A DNA stretch of 64,000 bases from Desmodesmus armatus. Taxonomy: Eukaryota; Chlorophyta; Chlorophyceae; Sphaeropleales; Scenedesmaceae. Under the pieces are notes generated by a model. The model worked only from the letters and a program-made list of their open reading frames with translations, ran no database searches and was not told the DNA's origin. Of the stretch, positions 1 to 10,764 are shown in pieces (position 1 is the stretch's first letter; each line of letters opens with the position of its first letter). A program made the position numbers and the translations under genes. Where the stretch lies: contig VIIQ02000596.1 of assembly GCA_007449985.2 (NCBI GenBank), positions 1 to 64,000 of the forward strand, given 5' to 3'.

Positions 1-1810
1 TTGCTTGACCAACCCTCACTCAACACTCCTCCCCCCCCCCCCTGCATTGCTTGACCAACCCTCACTCAACACTCCTCCCCCCCCCCTGCATTGCTTGACC
101 ACCCCTCACTCAACACTCCTCCCCCCCCCCCCCCTGCATTGCTTGACCAACCCTCACTCAACTCTCCCCCCCCCCCCCTGCATTGCTTGACCAACCCTCA
201 CTCAACACTCCTCCCCCCCCCCCCTGCATTGCTTGACCAACCCCCTCACTCACACTCCCCCCCCCCCCCCCCCTGCATTGCTTGACCAACCCTCACTCAA
301 CACTCCTCCCCCCCCCCCCCCCTGCATTGCTTGACCAACCCTCACTCAAACTCCTCCCCCCCCCCCTTGCATTGCTTGACCAACCCTCACTCACACTCCT
401 CCCCCCCCCCCCTGCATTGCTTGACCAACCCTCACTCAACACTCCTCCCCCCCCCCTGCATTGCTTGACCACCCTCACTCAACACTCCTCCCCCCCCCCC
501 CCTGCATTGCTTGACCAACCCTCACTCAACACTCCTCCCCCCCCCCCCGGCCCTTCTCATTGCTTGACCAACCCTCACTCAACACCCTCCCCCCCCCCCC
601 CCCCCACATTGCTTGACCAACCCTCACTCCACACTCCTCCCCCCCCCCCCCCTGCATTGCTTGACCAACCCTCACTCACACTCCTCCCCCCCCCCCCCCT
701 GCATTGCTTGACCACCCTCACTCAACACTCCTCCTCCCCCCCCCCCTGCATGCTTGACCAACCCTCACTCAACACTCCTCCCCCCCCCCCCTGCATTGCT
801 TACCACCCTCACTCAACACTCCTCCCCCCCCCCCTGCATTGCTTGACCAACCCTCACTCAACACTCCCTCCCCCCCCCCCCCTGCATTGCTTGACCAACC
901 CTCACTCACACTCCTCCCCCCCCCCCCTGCATTGCTTGACCAACCCTCACTCAACACTCCTCCCCCCCCCCCCCTGCATTGCTTGACCAACCCCTCACTC
1001 AACACTCCTCCCCCCCCCCCCTGCATTGCTTGACCAACCCTCACTCACACTCCTCCCCCCCCCCTGCATTGCTTGACCACCCTCACTCAACACTCCTCCC
1101 CCCCCCCTGCATTGCTTGACCACCCTCTCAACACTCCATCCTCCCCCCCCCCCCTGCATTGCTTGACCAACCCTCACTCAACACTCCTCCCCCCCCCCCC
1201 CCCCCCGCATTGCTTGACCAACCCTCACTCAACACTCCTCCCCCCCCCCCCCTGCATTGCTTGACCACCCTCACTCAACACTCCTCCCCCCCCCCCTGCA
1301 TTGCTTGACCAACCCTCACTCAACACTCCTCCCCCCCCCCCCCCCCTGCATTGCTGGACCAACCCTCACTCAACACTCCTCCTCCCCCCCCCCTGCATTG
1401 CTTGACCAACCCTCACTCACACTCCCCTCACCCCCCCCCCCCTGCATTGCTTGACCAACCCTCACTCAACACTCCTCCCCCCCCCCCCCTGCATTGCTTG
1501 ACCACCCTCACTCAACACTCCTCCCCCCCCCCCCCTGCATTGCTTGACCAACCCTCACTCAACACTCCTCCCCCCCCCCCTGCATTGCTTGACCCACCCT
1601 CACTCAACACTCCTCCCCCCCCCCCCTGCATTGCTTGACCAACCCTCACTCAACACTCCTCCCCCCCCCCCCCCCCCTGCATTGCTTGACCAACCCTCAC
1701 TCAACACTCGTCCCCCCCCCCCCCTGCATTGCTTGACCACCCTCACTCAACCTTCCTCCTCCCCCCCCCCCTGCATTGCTTGACCAACCCTCACTCAACA
1801 CTCCCCCCCC
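1..1810. repeat. 46-bp C-run minisatellite (intronic)
   Basis: About 39 tandem copies of a roughly 46-bp unit are visible: TGCATTGCTTGACCAACC, then CTCACTCAACACTCCT, then a run of 8-17 C. Copies vary mainly in C-run length and in a few substitutions (for example CACCC for CAACCC). The last unit passes directly into a 3' splice site ending at 1826, just before a NOC2 exon, so the array looks like an expanded polypyrimidine tract and branch region of a NOC2 intron. The long proline-rich reading frames across it come from the repeat itself and are not genes. Confidence 0.9.
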
Positions 1811-1826
1811 CCCCTCACTTTGCTGC

Positions 1827-2060
1827 AGGGCTGCCTGCCACTACGGCGACACGGAGGTGAGCTGAGCAGCAGCAGGCTGTCAATCACCCACGTACACCTC
1901 GCAACTCACGCCCCCTCCCTCCACCCCTCACCTGCCTAACCCTGACTGCCACTCCCCCCTTCTGCCCCCCCTCCTTGTCCCTTTTTCCCTTGCAGGGCTG
2001 CGTGTCACTACGGCGACACTGAGGCTGAGTTGAGCAGCAGTCTGTCCATCACCAGTGGTG
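1827..2060 (+). repeat. Duplicated NOC2 exon start
   Basis: An exon fragment at 1827-1854 encoding ACHYGDTE, with an AG acceptor and a gtgagc donor, is repeated at 1996 onward, where it continues as AELSSSLSITSGAV. Both copies are preceded by a T/C-rich tract and tgcag. The sequence between and after the first copy (gagctgagcagcagcaggctgtcaatcac) is a diverged version of the coding continuation of the second, so the duplication covers more than the first exon start. Confidence 0.75.
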
Positions 2061-5000
2061 CTGTGTTCACCGGGTGCTGCTGTTCATGTTGAAGGAGGCA
2101 GACGGCATATTCAGGGGCGCATGCTGGGGCTGCAACAGGACGCATCCAGTGCAGCAGCGGGTGAGGGCAAGGCGGGGGTGCTGCTGGCAGAGCAAGTCAC
2201 TAAGGCACAACGCTGGAAGAAGGTGAGCTGGTTGGTTTTCAGGCGGACGCAAAAGTGGGGGCGGGGGTGGGGGTGGGGATGCTGGGGCTGCCTCAGGATG
2301 CATCTAGTGCAGCAGCAGGGGAGGGCAAGACGGGGGTGCTGCTGGCAGAGCAGGCCACGAAGGCGCAACGCTGGAAGAAGGTGGGTGCGGTTGGGGGGGG
2401 GGGGGAGTGAGGGAGGGGGGGCTGCTGGGGTTGCCACAGGATGCATCCAGAGCAGCAGCGGGGGAGGGCAAGGCAGGGGTGCTGCTGGCAGAGCAGGTCA
2501 CCAAAGCACAACGATGGAAGAAGGTGGGTGCGGTTTTGTCGGGGGGGGGGGGGGGGGGAAGGAGTGAGGGAGGGAGGGGGGCATGCTGGGGCTGCCTCAG
2601 GACGCATCCAGTGCAGCAGCGGGGGAGGGCAAGGCAGGGGTGCTGCTGGCAGAGCAGGTCACCAAAGCACAACGATGGAAAGAAGGTGGGTGCGGTTTGT
2701 CGGGGGGGGGGGGGGGCGTGAGGGAGGGGGGGGGGCTGCTGGGGTTGCCACAGGATGCATCCAGCGCAGCAGCGGGGGAGGGCAAGGCAGGGGTGCTGCT
2801 GGCAGAGCAGGTCCCAAAGCACAACGATGGAAAGAAGGTGGGTGCGGTTTGTCGGGGGGGGAGTGAGGGAGGGGGGCTGCTGGGGCTGCCACAGGATGCA
2901 TCCAGCGCAGCAGCGGGGGAGGGCAAGGCAGGGGTGCTGCTGGCAGAGCAGGTCACCAAAGCACAACGATGGAAGAAGGTGGGTGCGGTTTGTCGGGGGG
3001 GGGGGGGTGAGGGAGTGGGGGCATGCCGGGGCTGCCACAGGATGCATCCAGTGCAGCAGCGGGTGAGGGCAAGGCGGGGGTGCTGCTGGCAGAGCAAGTC
3101 ACTAAGGCACAATGCTGGAAGAATGTGAGCTTGTTTGGGGGAATGAGGGAGGGGGGGGGGGGTGGAGTGTGAGGGGGGGGGGTAGGGGTAGGGGCTGCCT
3201 GAAGGTACGTATTCAATGTACACTTACATGCACACTAATGCACACTTACATGACATCCTCTGCACAAAGTTACAACCCCATATGCTAGCTTGGACAAGGG
3301 CTCCGTGCGACATGCACTCAATGCTTCATTCTGGTGGCGGCTCCTGGCAACAGCGTACCAATGTATGTGCACCACCACTGTTGTTTACACACGCACAGAC
3401 GTGCCGTGTTCACAGTGCACTGTGCATGCTGTGTGGCGCAGATAGCTCTTCTGCACATTGGGCCCTCACACCTGAACTCCCACCACACAACCGTTGTGTG
3501 ACACCCCCCCCCCACCCACCACCACCACCACCCCTCAGGTGCCCCCCCAGATGAAGAGCTACTGGGCAACAACCTGAGGTTGCTGCAGTGCAGCGCACCC
3601 CTCACTAACTCTGACCACCACCGACACCCTGCTTTCGCCCTCCCATACTTAACCCCCCCTCGCCTCCCTCCTCCCACCCCACACATCCCACACACACAGA
3701 TGCAGAGCCACGCTGTCCATTTGCCGCCACCTGCCGTCGATGCACTCTCCGGTTTGCTGTCCTAGTTGTCCTGTTTTTGGTGTGCCGCTTGAATTGCTTG
3801 CATGTGGCTTGCATTTAGATGTACACATGTACTCTCCGTGCCTAACACAGGTGTCCCTCTGATGAAGAGCTACCTAGGCAACAGCCTGCACCTGCTTTCC
3901 AGCATGACACAGCCAGCCATGACGGCGTTCACGCTGCGCCGGCTGCGTGCCTCAGCGCCCTTCCTGGGGCCCTTCCCGCACCTGGCCAAGAAGCTGATGC
4001 GAACAGGACTCAAGCTCTACGGCAGTGAGGAGGCAGCACCACGCCTGCAGGTGCGAGTGGCGTGGATTTGGTGTGACGTGAAGTGCAGTGGCAGGGTGTG
4101 AGAAAAAGGTCATGTGGGGTGGGGTGACGCTGGTTGGCATAGGGGTGGTATTGAGGAGGAACATGTCTTGAAGGGGGGGGGGAGGAACATTCACTTAAGC
4201 TGCATGGGTGGGAGCTCACTGCCTAATCTTAGAAACCACAACAGTAGACGTGTGCCCACACACCCGCCGCGCGCTGCTTGCCCTGTCGCTGCCAGCAAGG
4301 TGCTCGTTTCATAACGACTATTGCTCGCTGACAAACACTGTGCTGCACTATGAACGCTGTCCATGGCTTGTACTCACAAGCACTGTACTGCATTGCTGCT
4401 GCCGCCTCTTGTCTTGCTGCTTGCGCCCTTGCTGCATATGGCCATCCCTCTTTCCAACCCAGGCTCTGCTGCTGGTGCGTCAGATGGCGCTGGTACTGCC
4501 GGCTCCTGCCTGCCAGAACGTGCTGCGTGGAGCGTACCGCTCCTACGTAGCATCTGCCAAGTTTGTGAGCCCCGCCAGCCTGCCCACCCTGACATTCATG
4601 GCAGCAGGCTTTGTGGAGCTCAGCAGCCTGGACCTGGCAGTCACCTACCAGTGTGTGGGGGGGGCGGGGGTGATGTGGGAGTTCTGTTGGGAGTGGGGTC
4701 CTTTGCACAAATGGTGATGTGTTGTGGTGGGACCTCAGCAGCCTAGACCTGGCGGTCACTTACCAGGTGGGTGGATGTGCGGGTGTGGGGTGGGGTGTGT
4801 GGGGGAGGGTGGGTGGTGAGACCTGATGAGCCTTGAGGAAGGCAAAACTAGTCGTATGTAAGTTCGTTCACTCCACACGCACAATACAATACGCCTGCTG
4901 CCTGGGTCGCTGGTACTTCCCACATTGTCTGTACAACCACTGGGGTGGTTTGACGTGAAGCACAAAATGGCAAAAGGCAGCCTATACAGCGTTGGTGTCA

Positions 5001-8000
5001 TTTATATTGTGGTTTATCAGACAGCCAACCCTGCTGCTCCGGCTGGCGGTCCTGTGTTATGTGTGTGTTTTGCCCCCTCTCCCTACCCCAGGTTGGATTT
5101 GTTGCCATCCGTGAGTTGGCAGTTCTGCTGCGCAACGCCCTGGCGGCCAAGACGCAGGACGCACACAAGGAGGTCTATTGCTGGCAGGTGGGTGTGCGAG
5201 AGTCACTCTGCACTGCAGGATGGTGTGCTTGCGGAGAGTGACACCAGTGCTCAATTCTACCTGAGCTGTTTATGCCCGGTGACGGCTGAGTATACAAGTA
5301 AGCAACAAACCTGAGGTTTGCTGGACTGCCAATATTGGCAGCATCAAACAACTTGCGGTGCACCAGTCACTGCCTCCCGCCGCTACAGTGCCCCTCCAAC
5401 TGTACATTGCTTGTTGCGTCGGGACCAAGGTCGCTATTTGTCAAGCAGGTCAATGACTAAAATGCACATTCACACCCACACTGGCTGCTGCTTCTTCTTC
5501 CTGCCCTGCAGACGCTGCTGTGCCTCGAGCTGTGGGTGAAGGTTCTGGCTGCTGCTGCCCCCCAGGGCACCCTGCAGCCCCTGGTGTACCCCACCACACA
5601 GCTGTTGCTGGGTGCTGCACGCCTGGTGCCCACACCACGGTACTTCCCCATCAGGCTCAGGCTGGTGCGCGCACTCAACAGGCTGGCACAGGTGGGTGGT
5701 GGTACTGTAAAAGGGGGGGGGGGCGTGTGTGTGGCGACCCGGGGGGGGGGGGGGGTGGTCTTTGTAAGGGTGTGAGTTTGTACTATCAGCAGTGCTGGTG
5801 GGTTGATTGAAACTCAACAGGCTGGCACAGTTGGGTGAGATATGTAATTGTGATGCGTGTGGGTGGGTGGGGGGCAAGGGTGTTGGTGGTGGTAGTGGTG
5901 GCTGTTGGTGGTGGGTGGGCGGACACTCAACAGGCTGGCACAGGTGCGTGGGTGGTACGAGGGGAGACGGGTGCATGTTTGCGTGTGTGGTGGTGGTGTG
6001 TGGAGACCTTGCAATAGCGATCTGCCACACAATCAGCGTCAATCACACTTTCGTCAACGCCGTAACTTGCCGTGTAGCTGCTGAGAGATAGCATCTGCCG
6101 ATGCGCTGTTGCTGCTGACCTCGTGACAAGCTGATGCTTTCTTGCCACTGCCTACGCGACGAGACTCTGGACGCCATCCCTGTACTGCACTGCACTGCCA
6201 GTAGTACTGTGCTGTACTGATGTCAATGCTGTGTTGTGCAGGCTACGGGTGTGTTCATCCCTGTGTCCCCGCTGCTGCTGGAGATGGTTCAGTGGAGTGA
6301 GCTGCGCAAGACACCCACTGGCACTGCTGCTGCGCCCGACCTGCTGATGCTGCTGCGGCTCAACAAGACGCAACTGAAGACGGCAGCAACACAGGAGGAG
6401 GTCGTCTCACAGGTGGGGAGGAGCTTATACAGTGTGTGGATAAATCTGTAATTGCAAAGTCAAGGGGTGAGGGCATTGAGGAAATAGTGGGTCGAGCAGC
6501 GACATTGGAAGTGCTAGGCTGGGTGTAGCCATAGCCTCCCTCCCCCCCCCCCTCCCTGCGGTGTTTTCATCCCCTTTCTCTAGCCGCCCAATACTTGAGG
6601 TACTGTTTCGGGTGCACACACTCCCTCACGCCCTTGAGGTTCATTGTTGCATCATCGCCATGTTTTCCTCTCTCCCCCTCCCCTCATATTCTGCCTCCCC
6701 TCCAGGTCCTTGAGCTGTTGACTGAGCACCTGTCCCAGTGGGCCACCTCCATCTCCTTCCCCGAGCTGTCACACCTGCCCTGTGTGGTGCTGAGGGGATT
6801 CGCCAAGGGCTGTGCAGTGGAGAGGTTCAGGAGGCAGGCACGGCAGCTGGTGGACGCGATGGAGCGCAATGCAACATACGTGGGCAATGCAAGGGATGCA
6901 GTCAGCTTTGCCCCACAGGACTTGGCAGCAGGGGCGGCTTTCTCAGCGGGGACAAGGAGCGCGCACAGGTGGGTTTGGGGGTATAGTGTGCAGTGGCGTG
7001 GGTGTGGGGGGGGGGGGCTTGGGAAGAGGGATGGTAACTGGAGGGCGGCTCGGCCAGCGGCTGGAGTTACACAGGGAGGCAGAAAGGGGTGGGGGTGTTG
7101 TGAGGGAGCCAGGGAGGTGTGCTGTGTTGCTAGCCAGTGCCTGGCAGCTGGTGAAGTTACTGGGGAGGGAGGCAATGCGAGGGACGCAGTCAGCTTCGCC
7201 CCACAGGACTTGGCAGCAGCGGCGGCTTTCCTCAGCGGGGACAATGAGCGGGCACAGGTGGGTGTGCAGGAGCGTGAATGGCTAGAGTTGGTACCCTGAG
7301 AGCCTGCCATGTGATCGTGGGTTTGGGTGTGTTTCAGATGGCTGCTGCTGCTGTGGTATAGGGACCTGATGACACGCCTCCCCACCCTTGAAGTTTGACT
7401 GCCTTCACTGGTTTCATTGGCAAGCTTAGTTAGTTACCGTTGGTCTCTCCCTGTCGTTTCTTGGGTAGGCCAGATGGTGGCTGCTGCGGTGTCACAACCT
7501 GGTGGTGTGTTTGTCCACGCAAGTGGTGGCCGGCCCTCCCCACTCTCACCACCCAACTGCTTTCACACGTTTCACTCAGTCTGAGCTGCTCAGTAATATC
7601 ACTGTACCTGCTTGTTTCACTTGCCACCCTGCACTCCCTCCCCCCTCCAGGCCCCGCTGGCTCAGTATGCCCGCCAGGTGCTGCAGAAGGCTGCTGCCAG
7701 GCTGGCCATGCGCTCAGCAGCAACAAAGGAGATGGACCTGGCGGCAGCAGCAGGCAGCAAGCGCAAGCGAGGGCGTGAGGATGAAGACAGCGAGGAGGAG
7801 GAGGAGGAGGATGGGGCGGGTGGCAGCAGCGATGAAGGTGGGTGCAGCAGCGACTGGGTTTTGATGTGGGTTGAAGGGCCTGGGTACAAGCGTGGCGGCA
7901 GACAGCTCTGGTTCAGGCTTTGAGCTGAAGACCATCCATCATATGCAGGCGGTTGTGGACATGAGGTGTGGCTGTGTGTCAGCAGCTGGTGGTCAAGCTG

Positions 8001-8927
8001 TTGTTGGCCCATGCATTGATGTTGATGGTGATGACTTGGTGACCAAAGTGAGCAATGCAGGCATGATGATGTCGCCCTTCAGAACAAAGCAGACACGGCA
8101 CAAAGAAACAAACACTGTGTTGCTGAGTTCATCCATTGTGTCAATGCTGCACGTCTGCAGGTGACCTGGGTCAGCAGCTGCAGCGGGCCACTGGCTCCGG
8201 CAGTGAGGGTGAGGATGATGAGCAGTTGGGTGCAGCAGCCAAGCGCATGATGCGGCAGAAGGAAAAGCGCCTCAAACGCAGCACTGCTGCTGCAGGAGCG
8301 GCGGCGGCTGGTGGCAGCAGTGACGACGAGGGAGCAGCAGCAGCAGCAGCAGCGGGAGAGGACCAGGTGGCGGACTATCAGCTGTCAGATGAGGATGATG
8401 ATAGTGACCTGGGGGCTGGGCCAGCGATGTGGGGCAGTGAGGGGGAGGAGGAGGAGGACTCAGATTCAGAGGAGGAGGGTGCACGGCAGCAGCCGAAACT
8501 GGGCAGGGGTGCCCGGCAGCGTCAGGAACAGCGCAGGGGTGGTGGTGGCTTCAGTGGCAGGGGTGGCAGCGGCGGCAGGGGTAGGGGTGGTGGCGATGGT
8601 GGCAGGGGCAGGGGTGGTGATGGTGGCAGGGGTAGGGGTGGCGGCGGTGGCAGAGATGGTGGCGGTGGCCGGGGTGGTGGCAGGAGTGTTGCCCGCGGCG
8701 GCGGTGGCAGGGGCAGGGGTGGCAGTGATGGTGGCGGTGGCAGGGGCAGGGGTGGCAGTGATGGTGGTGGCGGCAGAGGTAGGGGTGGCGGCAGGGGCAG
8801 CAGTTTGAAGGTGGCAGGGGGCGTGGTGGGGGGCAGCAGCAGGGGGGCGGCGGCAGGGGCAGCAGCCCAGGACACAGAGGCAGGGGCAGAGGCAGGGGCA
8901 GGCAGTAAAGTGTGTTGCTGGTGTTGA
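1827..8927 (+). CDS. Nucleolar complex protein 2 (NOC2), 5' partial
   Basis: NOC2 partners NOC1 or NOC3 in pre-60S ribosome maturation in the nucleolus and nucleoplasm. Exons whose order matches the family core: 1996-2222 (ACHYGDTEAEL), 3851-4050 (MKSYLGNSLHLLSSM), 4463-4650 (YVASAKFVSPASLPTLTFM), 5092-5187 (VGFVAIRELAVLLRNAL), 5512-5691 (LQPLVYPTTQLLLGAARLVP, PRYFPIRLRLVRALNRL), 6242-6412 (GVFIPVSPLLLEM), 6706-6968 or the copy ending at 7257 (FRRQARQLVDAM, DAVSFAPQDL), 7651-7837 (APLAQYARQVLQ then acidic KRKRGREDEDSEEE), and 8161-8927 (basic/acidic segment ending in a long RGG-rich tail). The N-terminus lies left of the window. Several exons are duplicated in tandem, and about five single-base losses break the frame between 2063 and 6950, so this copy may be decaying or the consensus may be faulty there. 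Family assignment is firm; exact exon use is not. Confidence 0.85.
2139..3124 (+). repeat. Seven tandem copies of one 84-nt NOC2 exon
   Basis: Copies lie at 2139-2222, 2297-2380, 2440-2523, 2601-2685, 2754-2837, 2895-2978 and 3041-3124, spaced 141-161 bp apart. Each begins after an AG acceptor and ends at a gtgag or gtggg donor, and encodes a 28-residue segment (DASSAAAGEGKAGVLL, AEQVTKAQRWKK). Copy 4 has one extra A (85 nt). Copy 5 has a loss and a gain that cancel. Copy 7 ends in AAT instead of AAG. The introns between copies are G-run-rich and carry ATGCTGGGGCTGCC-like acceptors. Because 84 is a multiple of three, including any number of standard copies keeps the frame. Confidence 0.88.
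3538..3588 (+). repeat. Degenerate duplicate of NOC2 exon starting MKSYLGN
   Basis: After a ctcag acceptor this segment reads VPPQMKSY and then, one base out of frame, LGNNLRLLQ. It mirrors the longer exon that begins at 3851 (MKSYLGNSLHLLSS). The first copy lacks one C of the CTACCTGGGC present in the second, and its 3' end has no good donor. Confidence 0.65.
4616..4768 (+). repeat. Duplicated exon end LSSLDLAVTYQ with donor
   Basis: The 3' end of the NOC2 exon beginning at 4463 encodes LSSLDLAVTYQ but is followed by tgtgtgg instead of GT in phase. About 105 bp downstream the same stretch recurs (4735-4768) with a canonical CAG/gtgggt junction. The duplication therefore covers an exon end and its 5' splice site. 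Confidence 0.75.
4823..4853 (+). ncRNA. Degenerate hammerhead ribozyme-like motif in NOC2 intron
   Basis: The order is CTGATGA (4823-4829), a perfect 5-bp hairpin GCCTT-GAGG-AAGGC (4830-4843), AAAAC (4844-4848) and TAGTC (4849-4853). This is the hammerhead core order, with GAAAC changed to AAAAC and TA-GTC in the stem III/cleavage position. Stem I is very weak (two pairs). The missing invariant G12 should abolish cleavage, so I read it as a relic related in type to the ribozymes at 10262-12147. Chance resemblance remains possible. Confidence 0.4.
5669..5946 (+). repeat. Three copies of exon end CTCAACAGGCTGGCACAG
   Basis: The exon that ends at 5691 finishes with ACTCAACAGGCTGGCACAG followed by gtgggt. 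Near-copies recur in the following intron at about 5812-5830 (then ttgggtgag) and about 5924-5942 (then gtgcgtggg). Each copy keeps the last six codons and, in the first and third cases, a GT donor. This is the same exon-end plus donor duplication seen elsewhere in NOC2 and G6PD. Confidence 0.75.
6884..7257 (+). repeat. Duplicated NOC2 exon end (NARDAVSFAPQDLAA)
   Basis: The 3' part of the exon 6706-6968 (from GGCAATGCAAGGGATGC) recurs at 7172-7257. The second copy is in the frame expected for NOC2 (FLSGDNERAQ, then gtgggt). The first has lost one C (TTTCTCAG for TTTCCTCAG), so its last residues are shifted. Sequence upstream of the second copy (ggcagctggtgaag, 7143 onward) is also a diverged copy of the first exon. 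Confidence 0.75.
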
Positions 8928-9155
8928 TGTGGTGTCACAGTGACGGTGAGCCACCCGTTCAGTTTCGAAGCCGGCACGGGGCTGTACTGTTGTTTGTGCT
9001 CGAACGGTTGTTGATCCGCCTGCTGAACTGTTGTTTGTCACAGGCTGTTCGTCACAAGCACCAGCCCCGGTGAATCGTGTTGAATTGATTGTTGACTCAA
9101 CAGTGGATGCTTGAAGTGAACGGGATGAATCGTTAACAGGGTGCTGTGCTGAATG

Positions 9156-10053
9156 CTGTGCTGATGATTCGGGGATTGGATCAGGATAAAGCACCGTGCC
9201 ACATTTGAGACATCGTGTGTTACATTGTGCAGAGTGGTTGTTGCCAACATACGCATGTCCAGCAGTGCTCGGCGCCTCCTAACCTCTTCCATGTGCAATA
9301 GTGTGTTGCAGCGTGTCTCTGTGTCTCTCATGAATGCATTGCATTGACACAACTGAGAACACAAGAATACAAAATCGACTCCCAGTGAGAAAACATGATC
9401 AGGCTGGACAACCACCCGGCTATACTGGTTGATGGATGCGAGCATGCAGCTGATGGCTGCACCACACACAGGCTGTGCAGCCCCACTGAGGCGGCAAGCA
9501 CAACTTTTTGCAGACATTAAACTGGTTGAGAATTGCTGCGTAGGGCCAGCAATGCACGGCAAGCACGGCTGCCACAGCCGCCATGCACGTGTCTGCCACC
9601 CAACCATGTGTGCATCCCACACCACAACCATGACCGTTGATTAAGCACGTGATGTGCACACCTTCAAGATTTGCGTGCAGCAAAGTCCTATAGGACCTGT
9701 AGCTACAGGATGAGTACATGCAATAGTGCACCACGCCAGTTGCCACATGACCAGCACAAGAGTGATGTAACACTGCATCACTCATGCCACCGTGGAGGTG
9801 ACCTCCAGGAGGTGAGTCACCTGCCTCATTTCAGCCCGAGGCCCGGGCCTGAAGGCTAGTTCCCCGCAGAATCCGAATGCATGCCCAGTCCTGCCGACGC
9901 CTTGCTCCTGCCTCGAGTCACTCACAACCATCAGCTGCCCACACCCACGCCCCTACCACAAGCACCTCCGAATCTTGCAGGAATAGCAATGACTCAGTGC
10001 GGCAGCCACTGCTGAAGACCTGCAGCCTAGCTCAGCAGCTGCAAGCAGAGCCC
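9156..10053. repeat. 898-bp direct repeat, left copy
   Basis: This segment, from CTGTGCTGATGATTCGGGG to GCAAGCAGAGCCC, is repeated at 12259-13156 with a constant offset of 3103 bp. I noticed only two substitutions (9240 and 9245). It has no convincing coding exon. It contains small palindromes such as GGAGGTGACCTCC and GCCCGAGGCCCGGGC. It directly abuts the hammerhead satellite on its right side. Confidence 0.92.
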
Positions 10054-10261
10054 GGTGCTCACACTCAAATGTGGTTGGTTGAGGTTGTGGTTGGTGAATG
10101 GTGGTAGGGCTGGGTGAGAGTCAGGTGGTATCAGTCCCCATTGTTCCCAGGTGGTGCTAACCCCAGAACAAACTCTAACCCCAGAAGCCTTAAACCAGAA
10201 GGCTAAACCCTAGACCCCAAACACTGTTACCAAACCCCCCAAACCCCCCCAGAAGCATCCG

Positions 10262-10303
10262 CCGACTGATGAGCCCCTTCAGCAAGGGCGAAACGCGTCT
10301 CGG
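10262..10303 (+). ncRNA. Hammerhead ribozyme, satellite unit 1
   Basis: Type I layout: stem I CCGA (10262-10265) pairs with TCGG (10300-10303); core CTGATGA; stem II GCCC/GGGC with loop CTTCAGCAA; core GAAA; stem III palindrome ACGCGT; cleavage site GTC, after 10299. All invariant core bases are present. The tiny stem III is self-complementary, which in known minimal hammerheads favours a dimeric fold. Cleavage in a multimeric transcript would release 461-nt RNAs. Confidence 0.92.
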
Positions 10304-10722
10304 TAGCTGTGTGCTTTGCACGCTGGGTTTGTGACGAGTAGGGTGGCATTCAAAGCCTCCTGAAGTCAAGTGTGAGTGTGGCCAGGCTGTTCAACCAGCT
10401 GTGAAATATACTAACGTGCCAAGAGAGGGTGTTCTACCCGCGGCTAGCGCCGCCTAAGCCGTTGATTCAGTGCGCCTGCGGCGCAGCTCTGTGCTGCGCA
10501 CAGCCGCTGACCCCGGTGCTCACACTCAAATGTGGTTGGTTGAGGTTGTGGTTGGTGAATGGTGGTAGGGCTGGGTGAGAGTCAGGTGGTATCAGTCCCC
10601 ATTGTTCCCAGGTGGTGCTAACCCCAGAACATACTCTAACCCCAGAAGCCTTAAACCAGAAGGCTAAACCCTAGACCCCAAACACTGTTACCAAACCCCC
10701 CAAACCCCCCCAGAAGCATCCG

Positions 10723-10764
10723 CCGACTGATGAGCCCCTTCAGCAAGGGCGAAACGCGTCTCGG
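10723..10764 (+). ncRNA. Hammerhead ribozyme, satellite unit 2
   Basis: Identical to the unit 1 motif, 461 bp downstream; all core bases and all three stems are kept. Confidence 0.92.

Noticed and set aside
5..1783. Many proline-rich open frames on the plus strand and Gly-rich frames on the minus strand, like a hydroxyproline-rich wall protein
   Set aside because: They arise from the 46-bp C-run repeat read in several frames, have no stable start or family motif, and the repeat leads into an intron acceptor.
2055..3223. Long frames through the NOC2 exon array on both strands
   Set aside because: They read through introns and shift between repeat copies; only the 84-nt exon copies carry NOC2-like sequence and splice borders.
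8466..9194. Pro/Ala/Thr-rich minus-strand frames opposite the RGG tail
   Set aside because: They are the complement of the repetitive NOC2 exon and lack any independent support.
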